NCBI RefSeq assembly: GCF_964187635.1
Contig: NZ_CAXLMO010000038.1
Span: forward strand, 12,135 to 76,134
Direction of reading: 5' to 3'
DNA from: Seribacter sulfatis
Lineage (GTDB): Bacteria; Verrucomicrobiota; Verrucomicrobiia; Opitutales; Seribacteraceae
DNA length: 64,000 nt
The notes beneath the pieces were generated by a model that was given only the letters and a program-made list of their open reading frames with translations, ran no database searches and had not been told where the DNA came from. The translations under genes were made by a program, and so were the position numbers. Below, one piece after another: positions 8,305 through 15,640 of this stretch (positions within the stretch are counted from its first letter, which is position 1; every line of letters starts with the position of its first letter).

Positions 8305-9591
8305 ATGCTTCCAAAATCTAAACCCGAACCACCTATTTCTTCCGACAGTTCTTCAAGCACTGAGGATCAATCAAACGAGTCCATTATTCCTGCTGATTTT
8401 GAAAACAAAGGGAAAAAGAAAGTGGAAGATCTTGAAGTAAAAGATGCGCAATTAATTTTTCACTCGATTTGGCATGAACTCGAACAAGAGGTCGGAGTGG
8501 AGAACCTTCATTTCCCGGCTGAGATATTCTGGCTTAATGGATCCCCGGGGGCGGGAAAAGGTACTCAGACTGCGTTTATCATGGAGTTTCGTGACCTGAC
8601 TGAGAAGCCAATAATCGTCAGCGAACTGTTAAACTCTCCGGAAGCACGCAAGAAGATTGATGCGGGTCTACTGGCGGGAGATCGTGAAGTTACCAAGTTG
8701 GTACTTCGCAATTTACTGGAGCCCAATTATCAGAGTGGTGCTATTGTGGATGGGTACCCAAGAACAAAGACCCAGGTTGAATGTTTGAAACTTTTTCATC
8801 GTCGGCTCACTGAATTAAGACATAAATATCTTGGTACTTTTCAAGAAGCACAATTTCCAAAACCTCGTTTTCATATCATCATGCTATTCATTGATGAAGA
8901 AGAGAGCGTCAGAAGACAATTTATTCGTGGTCAAAGGTCATTGGATCATAATGCAGAAGTGGATGCCTCCGGTGTGGGGAAAAGAAGAGAGGTCCGGAAG
9001 ACCGATTTGGATGAAGCGGCAGCACATAGTCGGTACAAAACCTTTAAGGAGTCAACCTATGATTCTCTTACCACTTTGCGTGATGTATTTCATTACCATT
9101 TCATCAATGCACATGGCTCGGTTATTGAAGTTCAGCAACGGATTATTCAGGAGCTTAAATATCAAAGTTCATTGGAACTGGATGAATTAACTCATGACCA
9201 AATTTCCTCGATTCCTCTGGCTCAAAAACTTTCGTTACATGCCAGGCAACTTTTAGTACAGAGGCTTGATTCTTATCAGAAATTTCACCCGGAGCTTTTT
9301 GAACAAGTCGTTGGCTTGATCAAAAGTAAATTCATTCCTATCGTTGAGAAACATTCCATTTCTGGTTTAGCTTATATTAATTCTGAAGCTTCCGTTTTTG
9401 ATGATCCACTCGCTGTAGCGATGTTAATTGATATCTTCACAGAAAGAGGTTTCACCGCTGTTGTGGATATTCGAAGAATGGAAGTTCCTTCCCGAATTGA
9501 TCCTAAAACCTATGAAATTATTAATCGGGTGAAGAAAGTCTATCGAGTAAGAATTAATTTCCCTGGTTCTACCATTCGACGAGGTTTGTAA
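8305..9591 (+). CDS. Adenylate-kinase-family protein with long C-terminal domain
   Basis: Nucleoside monophosphate kinase core embedded in a 428-residue protein, about twice the normal adenylate kinase length. Residues 1-70 are a polar, Ser/Glu-rich extension. The P-loop GSPGAGKG lies at 79-86, IVDGYPRTKTQ matches the NMP-binding DGFPRTxxQ motif, and an Arg-rich LID-like region follows (RRQFIRGQR). The last ~150 residues (from about 285) form an extra domain I do not recognise. It could phosphorylate AMP or another NMP; the extended lid and added domain make substrate assignment uncertain. It runs in the same direction as cysE after a 54-base gap. Confidence 0.75.
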   Translation: MLPKSKPEPPISSDSSSSTEDQSNESIIPADFENKGKKKVEDLEVKDAQLIFHSIWHELEQEVGVENLHFPAEIFWLNGSPGAGKGTQTAFIMEFRDLTEKPIIVSELLNSPEARKKIDAGLLAGDREVTKLVLRNLLEPNYQSGAIVDGYPRTKTQVECLKLFHRRLTELRHKYLGTFQEAQFPKPRFHIIMLFIDEEESVRRQFIRGQRSLDHNAEVDASGVGKRREVRKTDLDEAAAHSRYKTFKESTYDSLTTLRDVFHYHFINAHGSVIEVQQRIIQELKYQSSLELDELTHDQISSIPLAQKLSLHARQLLVQRLDSYQKFHPELFEQVVGLIKSKFIPIVEKHSISGLAYINSEASVFDDPLAVAMLIDIFTERGFTAVVDIRRMEVPSRIDPKTYEIINRVKKVYRVRINFPGSTIRRGL

Positions 9592-9623
9592 AAATTCCAC
9601 CTAGCTATTTCTTTACTTAAATT

Positions 9624-10742
9624 ATGGATCATAGATACGAAAAATTAGCGGACACTCTAGTTTATCACTCCACCAAGTTAAATCCTGGAGAAAAGGTATT
9701 GATTCATGCAATTGATATCCCTCAGGATATGACCTTGGCACTAATTCGTGCGACCCGAGAATGTAAGGCAATTCCTTTTGTGCAGGTTCAAAATGGACGG
9801 ATTGATCGCGAGTGTATATTGGGAGGAGAGGATATTCAGTTTGAAACTTCTCTCAGTTGGGAAATGGAGAGAATGAAGAGTATGGACGCTTACATAGCGA
9901 TTCGTGGATCTTTAAATGTCTTTGAAAATTCTGACCTCCCACAGGAAGATTTAAAGCGGGCAATGAAGATACTGAAACCTGTTCTTGATTGGCGTGTGCA
10001 GAAAACAAAATGGTGCGTTTTGCGTTGGCCTTCTCCCTCGATGGCACAACAAGCAAAAATGAGTAGTGAGGCATTCGAGAACTTTTATTTTGATGCCTGT
10101 TGTATGGATTATGGACGAATGAGTGAAGGTATGGTTGCTCTCGAGAATCGTATGCGAAATGCGGATCAAGTTAAGATTGTTGGTCCGGGTACAGATTTGA
10201 AATTTTCAATTAAAGGGATCGATGCCGTAGCATGTGGAGGAACGCACAATATTCCTGACGGAGAAGTCTTTTCCTGTCCTGTTCGCGATAGTGTAGAGGG
10301 TACAATTACTTTTAATGCAGATACGATTTATCAGGGTACTTCCTTTTCAAATGTCGTTCTTCATTTTGAAAAAGGAAAAATTGTGGAATCAAGTTCATCC
10401 GCTAACTCTGAAAAATTAATCGAAATTTTAGATTCTGACGAAGGAGCTAGATTTATTGGCGAATTTGCGATCGCCTTTAATCCCATGATTCGTGAACCCA
10501 TGCTTGATATTTTGTTCGATGAAAAAATTGCAGGCTCATTTCATTTCACTCCTGGACAGGCCTATGAAGAAGCTAACAATGGAAATAAATCCCAAGTTCA
10601 TTGGGATATGGTAAACATTCAACGACCTGAATATGGTGGTGGTGAAATTTGGTTCGATGGTGAGATGATTCGAAAAGATGGTGAATTTGTTCCTGTGGAT
10701 TTACATAAATTAAATCCTGATTATCTTTTGCAAAATTCATAG
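9624..10742 (+). CDS. M29-family aminopeptidase
   Basis: Metallo-aminopeptidase of the M29 (AmpS/PepS, thermophilic aminopeptidase) family, 372 residues. Recognisable family features are the N-terminal LNPGEKVLI, the metal-ligand segments PDGEVFSCP and GEFAIAFNP, and SFHFTPGQAYEEANNGN followed by VHWDMV. These supply the Glu and His residues that bind the two metals. Cytosolic, no signal peptide. It likely releases N-terminal amino acids from peptides. A divergent relative of the same family lies at 17442-18635. Confidence 0.85.
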   Translation: MDHRYEKLADTLVYHSTKLNPGEKVLIHAIDIPQDMTLALIRATRECKAIPFVQVQNGRIDRECILGGEDIQFETSLSWEMERMKSMDAYIAIRGSLNVFENSDLPQEDLKRAMKILKPVLDWRVQKTKWCVLRWPSPSMAQQAKMSSEAFENFYFDACCMDYGRMSEGMVALENRMRNADQVKIVGPGTDLKFSIKGIDAVACGGTHNIPDGEVFSCPVRDSVEGTITFNADTIYQGTSFSNVVLHFEKGKIVESSSSANSEKLIEILDSDEGARFIGEFAIAFNPMIREPMLDILFDEKIAGSFHFTPGQAYEEANNGNKSQVHWDMVNIQRPEYGGGEIWFDGEMIRKDGEFVPVDLHKLNPDYLLQNS

Positions 10743-10757
10743 CACAATCTGACTGAA

Positions 10758-11765
10758 ATGAGCCCGCCGGCATTGAATCAATTCCTTGCCTCTTTGCCCA
10801 AAACAGAGACCCATTTACATATTGAAGGTGCTCTGCCGTGGGAACTTTTAATTGAAAAAGATCCTGCGAAGTTTAATCCGGTTCCCTTTTTTCATGAACC
10901 GAACTTTAAGTATCAGAGTTTCGAGCAGTTTGAATCTATTCTTATCGAACATGCGATGGGTTGGTTTGATTCAGCAGAAAGTTATCATGAAGCGGCAAAA
11001 GTAATTTTTTCAAAACACATACAGCAAAATGTTAAGTATGTAGAAACAAGCTTTCACGCTGGAATGATTGAATTTTTGAAACTGCCTGGCGAAGAAATTT
11101 TAAATGCGATACTGGATGCTGTTCCAAAGGGACTTGAGGTTCGTGTTTTTCTTGGCATTAGTCGTAATGCATATACCCCTTATTTGGGTCCCATATTGGA
11201 CCAGGCGATTGGTTGGTCCAATTTGTCCGGTATTGATTTACATGGTCTTGAGTCGTTACCATTCGAGACTTGGATTTCTCCTTTTTGGAAACGTGCACAG
11301 GAGCATGGGAAAACAGTAAAGGCCCATGCGGGTGAATTTGGTCCTGCTTCCAATGTGTCACAAGCCGTTAAAGAATTAAAGGTGAAGAGAATTCAACATG
11401 GTACCCGTGCATTTGAAGATGAGGAAGTAATGCAACTCTTGGTTGATGAACAGGTTACCCTTGATATGTGTCCCATCAGCAATGTTAAATTAAGAGTAGT
11501 GGATCGAATGGAAAACCATCCCATTAAAGATTTTATGAAGAGAGGAATTCGTTGCACTGTCAGTACGGATGACCCTTTATCTTTTAATAATTCATTGAAT
11601 GAAGAATATACTTCTTTGGTGAATCACTTATCTTTTTCTTACCAGGAAATTGCCCACTTAGTATCCAATGGCTTCGAGGTTGCCGATTTGTCCGAGGCGA
11701 CTAAAAAAAGTTTTCTCAGTCAAATTAAAGAAGAAATATCCAAAATGAACAGAGTTGATGGCTGA
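10758..11765 (+). CDS. Adenosine/adenine deaminase-family amidohydrolase
   Basis: Zinc amidohydrolase of the adenosine deaminase superfamily, 335 residues. The metal-binding THLHIEG (His19, His21), AHAGEFG, RIQHGTRAF and STDDPLSFN motifs are all present and in order, so an active purine deaminase is expected. Whether the substrate is adenosine, adenine or a modified purine cannot be told. It begins 15 bases after the M29 gene and its last codons overlap the RluD start, so these genes are probably one transcript. Confidence 0.88.
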   Translation: MSPPALNQFLASLPKTETHLHIEGALPWELLIEKDPAKFNPVPFFHEPNFKYQSFEQFESILIEHAMGWFDSAESYHEAAKVIFSKHIQQNVKYVETSFHAGMIEFLKLPGEEILNAILDAVPKGLEVRVFLGISRNAYTPYLGPILDQAIGWSNLSGIDLHGLESLPFETWISPFWKRAQEHGKTVKAHAGEFGPASNVSQAVKELKVKRIQHGTRAFEDEEVMQLLVDEQVTLDMCPISNVKLRVVDRMENHPIKDFMKRGIRCTVSTDDPLSFNNSLNEEYTSLVNHLSFSYQEIAHLVSNGFEVADLSEATKKSFLSQIKEEISKMNRVDG

Positions 11766-12663
11766 GGAACTTTTTATTTGCCCGGAAGGATTATCGGGAA
11801 GGGTTGATAAAATTCTTGCTCAGGTATTTCCAGATAAAAGTCGTTCGTTAATTCAAAAGGCAATTGAGGGGAAAAAAGTTAGACGACAAGAGGGGGCATT
11901 GCTTGTAGCGAAATCAAAGATCTATGCTGGAGAGGTATTGGTAATAGATCTGTCTCGAGATGACATTATTCCGTTAGTTGCAAGAGATATCCCCCTTACT
12001 ATTTTATATGAAGACGAAGAAATAGTAGTAATTAATAAAGCAAGTGGAATGGTGGTTCACCCGGGAGATGGAACGAAGGATGATACCCTTGTTCATGCAT
12101 TGCTCCATCACTACCCAAATGGTTTATGCCCAGTAGGAGCACCTGAAAGACCCGGTATAGTTCACCGTTTAGATAAGGAAACAAGTGGCGTTATGGTAAT
12201 CGCAAAATCAGAACGGGCTTACTATTCGTTGGTTGATCAATTTTCGCAAAGGAAGACGGATAAAGAATATTTTGCCTTAGTTTTTGGGGAACTTCCCGAG
12301 GAGAAGGGAAGGGTGGATAAACCAATTGGCAGGCATCCCAAAAACCGGACCAGGATGGCAGTGGTTGAACACGGAAAGTCGGCATTGACTGAATGGGAAA
12401 CCATTCGAACATATCAAGGACCTTTTAGTTTTTTGCGTGTTAAAATTCATACTGGTAGAACGCATCAAATCCGTGTCCATCTTTCATTTCTTGGTCATCC
12501 GTTGGCAGGTGACTCAACCTATGGAGCAAAGAATCACTCTGGATTTAATCGAGTGATGCTTCATGCGCATTGTTTGAAACTGACTCATCCTGTCAGTGCT
12601 GAACAACTTACTTTTAGAGCCGAATTACCCTTAGATTTTGAAACCTGTTTACATTTATTGTAG
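11758..12663 (+). CDS. rluD: RluD-type 23S rRNA pseudouridine synthase
   Basis: Converts specific uridines in RNA to pseudouridine. A 301-residue protein with an N-terminal S4-like RNA-binding domain (GRVDKILAQVFPDKSRSLIQKAI) and the RluA-family catalytic core: HRLDKETSGVMVIAKS with catalytic Asp139, and GRTHQIRVHL downstream. Exact target positions (RluD versus RluC/RluA specificity) are an inference. I chose the ATG at 11758; a TTG three bases earlier is also in frame. It overlaps the deaminase gene by 8 bases. Confidence 0.87.
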   Translation: MAEELFICPEGLSGRVDKILAQVFPDKSRSLIQKAIEGKKVRRQEGALLVAKSKIYAGEVLVIDLSRDDIIPLVARDIPLTILYEDEEIVVINKASGMVVHPGDGTKDDTLVHALLHHYPNGLCPVGAPERPGIVHRLDKETSGVMVIAKSERAYYSLVDQFSQRKTDKEYFALVFGELPEEKGRVDKPIGRHPKNRTRMAVVEHGKSALTEWETIRTYQGPFSFLRVKIHTGRTHQIRVHLSFLGHPLAGDSTYGAKNHSGFNRVMLHAHCLKLTHPVSAEQLTFRAELPLDFETCLHLL

Positions 12664-12710
12664 GGGGCGAAGGGAGATCCTGGTTTGTCAAATGGGTGGG
12701 TAATCTAGAT

Positions 12711-13526
12711 CTAACTAATTTCTTTTAGGTTTTTGGTAATGAGTGCGAATGCCTCATCCACATCATCTACAATTTTAAATAATTCAATATCTTTGGGCGA
12801 GATAACACCCCATTTAATAAATTGTTCAAAATTGATTAGTCCTTCCCAAAATTCGCGCCCGTATAAAATAATAGGCATTTGTTTACCCAGTTTTTTGGTT
12901 TGGATTAATGTTAATGTTTCAAAAAGTTCATCCATTGTTCCAAATCCACCCGGGAAGACTACCACCGCTTTTGCGTGATAAAGAAAATAGAATTTACGTA
13001 CAAAGAAATAATGAAACTCGAAGGATAATTCTGGAGTCGCATATTGATTCACGCCTTGTTCAAACGGAAGACTTATACCCAATGCGATTGATTTACCTTT
13101 GGCCTCAGTCGCACCTTTATTTGCCGCTTCCATCATGCCTGGTCCACCGCCTGAACAAACATAATATTTATTTCCAGGCACTTCTTTAGTATCGGACCAC
13201 TCTGTTAGGCGGAACGAAAGTTTTACGGCTTCATCATAGTATTTGGACAATAGGACGATACTCTCCTTCTGGGCCAGTTCCGCTTGATCCTGATCTGAAA
13301 TTGTTGCTTTTGAAGAAAGGCTTTTTTTGAATAACGAAAGTTCCTCCTGTGCTTCTTCCTGAGGTTTTGAGCGAGCGGATCCAAAAAAAACGATTGAGTT
13401 CTCAACTCCCTGTTCACGCAGCCGTACTTCAGGTTCAATTAATTCACATTGTACTCGGATTGGCCGTGCTTCATGGCTATTGAGGAACTCTTTATTTGAA
13501 TATGCTTTGGATAATTTTTTTGTCAT
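12711..13526 (-). CDS. LOG-family (TIGR00730-like) Rossmann protein
   Basis: Belongs to the LOG/lysine-decarboxylase-like family, whose characterised members hydrolyse the N-glycosidic bond of nucleoside 5'-monophosphates. Signatures are CSGGGPGMMEAANKGA and PGGFGTMDELFETLT, containing the conserved PGGxGTxxE active-site motif. At 271 residues it is longer than plant-type LOG proteins because of an N-terminal extension of about 100 residues. It is transcribed away from the small-protein pair that follows and ends convergently with rluD. Confidence 0.82.
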   Translation of the reverse strand: MTKKLSKAYSNKEFLNSHEARPIRVQCELIEPEVRLREQGVENSIVFFGSARSKPQEEAQEELSLFKKSLSSKATISDQDQAELAQKESIVLLSKYYDEAVKLSFRLTEWSDTKEVPGNKYYVCSGGGPGMMEAANKGATEAKGKSIALGISLPFEQGVNQYATPELSFEFHYFFVRKFYFLYHAKAVVVFPGGFGTMDELFETLTLIQTKKLGKQMPIILYGREFWEGLINFEQFIKWGVISPKDIELFKIVDDVDEAFALITKNLKEIS

Positions 13527-13619
13527 ATTGATAGTGTCGCGTTTTCTTCGGTAAATGAAAAGTTCATTCAGAAAAATAAAAAATGATTTTTTACTAAAGT
13601 TGCGTGTTTAACGACCGAT

Positions 13620-13625
13620 TATAAT
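13620..13625 (+). promoter_or_regulatory. Candidate -10 element of leader/small protein copy 1
   Basis: A perfect TATAAT lies 5 bases before the conserved leader hairpin (from 13631), so transcription would begin at or next to the structured element. In copy 2 the aligned position reads TATAGA (14123-14128). No convincing -35 is visible at 16-18 bases. Confidence 0.5.
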
Positions 13626-13630
13626 AATTA

Positions 13631-13755
13631 GCCGCAAGGATGCAGCCTCATTTATTACTGATTCAATCAACAGGAGGTCGATTAGAATCACAACCATAAG
13701 CAATGTCTTAGGACATTAAATTCAAATTGTTGTGATATTTATTCAAGACTATCTA
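13631..13755 (+). ncRNA. Conserved structured leader RNA, copy 1
   Basis: This 125-base leader precedes the first small acidic protein and recurs before the second. It holds an imperfect 5' hairpin around GGATG, then a 36-base block with only one mismatch between copies that includes a strong Shine-Dalgarno-like AGGAGG (13672-13677). Next come an outer stem ATCACAAC (13687-13694) with GTTGTGAT (13729-13736) and an inner stem AATGTC (13702-13707) with GACATT (13712-13717). CCTC (13646-13649) could pair with GAGG (13674-13677). A 29-base block identical in both copies closes the element. No usual start codon sits at the right distance from the AGGAGG. Confidence 0.6.
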
Positions 13756-13776
13756 GATAAAAAGGAATTGTTAACT

Positions 13777-14019
13777 ATGAGTGACGAATCAAACCAAACT
13801 GCATCTAAATTTAACACCCAACGGGATGTGATCTCATTCCCCTCTGAAGCAGAGGACGAAGTTACCAAAGAAGAAATTGGTAAATGGGTCGATCAATTAA
13901 TGGAGATGCCCGAACCTGAAATTTCCTCTTCAGTATTCGTTCATGAAGGATGTAACGAACTTGATGATCCATTGACCTGTGTTGCAGAAAGAATTCTTTC
14001 GGAAGAAAGCTATCTGTAG
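13777..14019 (+). CDS. Small acidic protein of unknown function, copy 1
   Basis: 80-residue acidic protein with no signal peptide or membrane helix and no family I recognise. Its variable N-terminus is followed by a conserved body: KEEIGKWVDQLMEMPEPE, then DDPLTCVAERILSEE at the C-terminus. Over the last 63 residues it is identical to the next gene's product at 37 positions by eye. I chose the ATG at 13777, preceded by AAGGAA. An in-frame GTG at 13732 would place the start inside the leader hairpin and has no ribosome site next to it. It lies divergent from the LOG gene. Confidence 0.7.
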   Translation: MSDESNQTASKFNTQRDVISFPSEAEDEVTKEEIGKWVDQLMEMPEPEISSSVFVHEGCNELDDPLTCVAERILSEESYL

Positions 14020-14080
14020 AATGCAATATTTTGGAAAATGAGGTATCTCATGATGAACCGACGAAATAGGTAAGAGGTTG

Positions 14081-14111
14081 AATCAAAATCTTTTCGTTAA
14101 AGATTTTGATT
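14081..14111 (+). terminator. Perfect 13-bp inverted repeat between the two small-protein units
   Basis: AATCAAAATCTTT (14081-14093) and its exact reverse complement (14099-14111) flank the 5-base loop TCGTT. It lies 61 bases after the first small gene and just before the second leader. It lacks a T-tract and its stem is AT-rich, so it may be a terminator, an RNA stabiliser or a protein-binding site. Confidence 0.45.
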
Positions 14112-14132
14112 ATACGGTCGACTATAGAGGTA

Positions 14133-14259
14133 GCTACATGGATGTAGCCTCATTAAAATTTGGTTCAATCCACAGGAGGTCGATTAGAATCACAACCATC
14201 AATTTTGCCTACTTGGCATTTTTAACAATTTTGTTGTGATATTTATTCAAGACTATCTA
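14133..14259 (+). ncRNA. Conserved structured leader RNA, copy 2
   Basis: Second copy of the leader. The 5' hairpin is better formed here: GCTACAT and ATGTAGC pair perfectly around GG. The same 36-base block with AGGAGG is at 14175-14179 and neighbours, the same outer stem is ATCACAAC (14189-14196) with GTTGTGAT (14233-14240), and the inner hairpin has different bases but still pairs, TGCC (14206-14209) with GGCA (14215-14218). One base pair in the 5' hairpin differs as A-T here versus G-C in copy 1. Different inner sequence with pairing kept is what a functional RNA fold predicts. Confidence 0.6.
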
Positions 14260-14277
14260 AAAACGGATGAAAACTTA

Positions 14278-14523
14278 ATGATGAGTTCTGATTCTACTCC
14301 TTTGAGTTCAAACTCCAGTAATCAGAGTGTGGTTATTACATTCCCCACAGATCCAACTGAGGTAGTCTCCAAAGAAGAAATTGGTAAATGGGTAGACTTG
14401 CTAATGGAAATGCCGGAACCTAGGAATTCCGGTGCTGATTTCATCAACAAGGGACTTGAGCAATTCGATGATCCCTTGGGCTGTGTTGCAGAAAAAATTC
14501 TTTCAGAAGAAAATTTAAGATAG
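14278..14523 (+). CDS. Small acidic protein of unknown function, copy 2
   Basis: 81-residue paralogue of the preceding small protein, sharing KEEIGKWVD, LMEMPEP, DDPL, CVAE and ILSEE and differing mainly in a Ser/Asn-rich N-terminal tail. Two adjacent ATGs (14278 and 14281) are possible starts. A GTG at 14236 is in frame but lies in the leader stem. No transmembrane segment, export signal or known domain is visible. It ends 3 bases from the convergent sixA gene. Function unknown; the repeated leader suggests both copies respond to the same signal. Confidence 0.7.
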   Translation: MMSSDSTPLSSNSSNQSVVITFPTDPTEVVSKEEIGKWVDLLMEMPEPRNSGADFINKGLEQFDDPLGCVAEKILSEENLR

Positions 14524-14526
14524 AAT

Positions 14527-15015
14527 TCAATTTTTTTTGGGATATTCAAAATTTTCGATTGCACAACTTCCCACTTCGAGAAAATTCCATTTATCGGTTT
14601 TACTACTTAAAATTACCACTCCACATGTTGGGATACTTGAGATTGAACTCGATCCCAATAAGTTCGCGAGATGGGTAATGGTTGGGTTGTGAAATACTAA
14701 AGCAACGGAACTTATTTCTGAGGGAAATGTTTGAATTTTATCCAAAATTGTAGAGGTGGATCCTTCGTATAGTAGTTTGTCATATTCTACTCTTTGTAAA
14801 GGACACCATTGAGCTTTAATTAATGCGATTGTTTCTTTTGCTCGGCATGCAGTCGAAGAAATAATTTTTTCTGGAGAAGCGTAAAGGGATTTTAGTGTTT
14901 TGCCCATATTGGGGGCATCTTGTAGCCCTCTTGCATTTAATGTTCGTTCGTGATCTTGAATTTGGCTGTTGTCCCAAGAAGACTTTGCATGTCGAATTAA
15001 GAATAGGTTTTTCAT
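14527..15015 (-). CDS. sixA: SixA-type phosphohistidine phosphatase
   Basis: Histidine-phosphatase-superfamily protein of 162 residues. It opens with the catalytic MKNLFLIRHAKSSWD (His9 in the RHA motif), has SSTACRAKETIALI in the middle and VALVFHNPTITHLAN with the second catalytic His. SixA removes phosphate from phosphohistidines such as those on HPt domains. The start at 15015 puts the RHA motif directly at the N-terminus, as in the family; an upstream in-frame extension looks spurious. It is divergent from the lipoprotein gene beginning at 15071. Confidence 0.85.
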   Translation of the reverse strand: MKNLFLIRHAKSSWDNSQIQDHERTLNARGLQDAPNMGKTLKSLYASPEKIISSTACRAKETIALIKAQWCPLQRVEYDKLLYEGSTSTILDKIQTFPSEISSVALVFHNPTITHLANLLGSSSISSIPTCGVVILSSKTDKWNFLEVGSCAIENFEYPKKN

Positions 15016-15070
15016 TGCGGTAAGTTTTTTTCGTATTGCACGAGTCGGACTATTCTTCACCATATCAATT

Positions 15071-15640
15071 ATGAGATCAATTATTCTTTCGTTCGTATGG
15101 ATCACTTTTTACTTGGGGGGATGTAGTGATCAGGATCCCGAATCTGACACTCAAAACACAGAAACCGCTTTCATTGAAGTAGAGAAGAGCGAAGATTTGG
15201 TGATCGATGATCGATTTAGTTCAAAAGATCGTGATGTAGTCAAAATATTTGCCGATTTTGAAAAACCGATTGCGACCTTTCCCACGATTGAGCAACGCGA
15301 AGCAGTTACCCAAAAAAATGGTCGTCTATATCGTAAAGATTTATGGGACGAACCTTTTACCGGTACTGTGATTGAAAATTTCTCCGATGGATCACTTTCG
15401 TTAAAAACCTCTTATTACAGAGGATTACCCCATGGGCAACAAGTCAGGAATTTCTCCGATGGGCAAAGAGCCCTTGAGGCAAACTTTGATCAAGGTGTCC
15501 TCGTGGGGGTTAAATCGAGATGGTGGCCCAATGGAGTAATAAGGGAAGAGGCTTACTGGAGTGAAGGGAAGTATATTGGACGTCGTTTGTGGGATCGAAC
15601 TGGACGACTAATAAAAGAGGAAATTACACCTCAAAGTTAG
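15071..15640 (+). CDS. Lipoprotein with YwqK/MORN-like repeats
   Basis: 190 residues. A signal peptide ends in a lipobox (TFYLGGC), predicting a lipid-anchored periplasmic or outer-membrane protein. After an acidic linker, MORN-like repeats appear: GTVIENFSDGSLSLKTSYYRG, then shorter GLPHGQQVRNFSDG and PNGVIREEAYW units, as in the YwqK family. The domain is often labelled antitoxin in databases, but no toxin partner is evident. The ATG at 15071 starts the signal; the frame extends upstream without a good start. The stop overlaps the convergent gene by 4 bases. Confidence 0.75.
   Translation: MRSIILSFVWITFYLGGCSDQDPESDTQNTETAFIEVEKSEDLVIDDRFSSKDRDVVKIFADFEKPIATFPTIEQREAVTQKNGRLYRKDLWDEPFTGTVIENFSDGSLSLKTSYYRGLPHGQQVRNFSDGQRALEANFDQGVLVGVKSRWWPNGVIREEAYWSEGKYIGRRLWDRTGRLIKEEITPQS

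Noticed and set aside
13732..13776. GTG start giving 95-residue versions of the small proteins (also 14236-14277).
   Set aside because: The GTG lies inside the 3' strand of the conserved leader stem, no ribosome site sits just before it, and the bases there are identical in both copies while the later coding region differs, so RNA constraint explains the conservation better.
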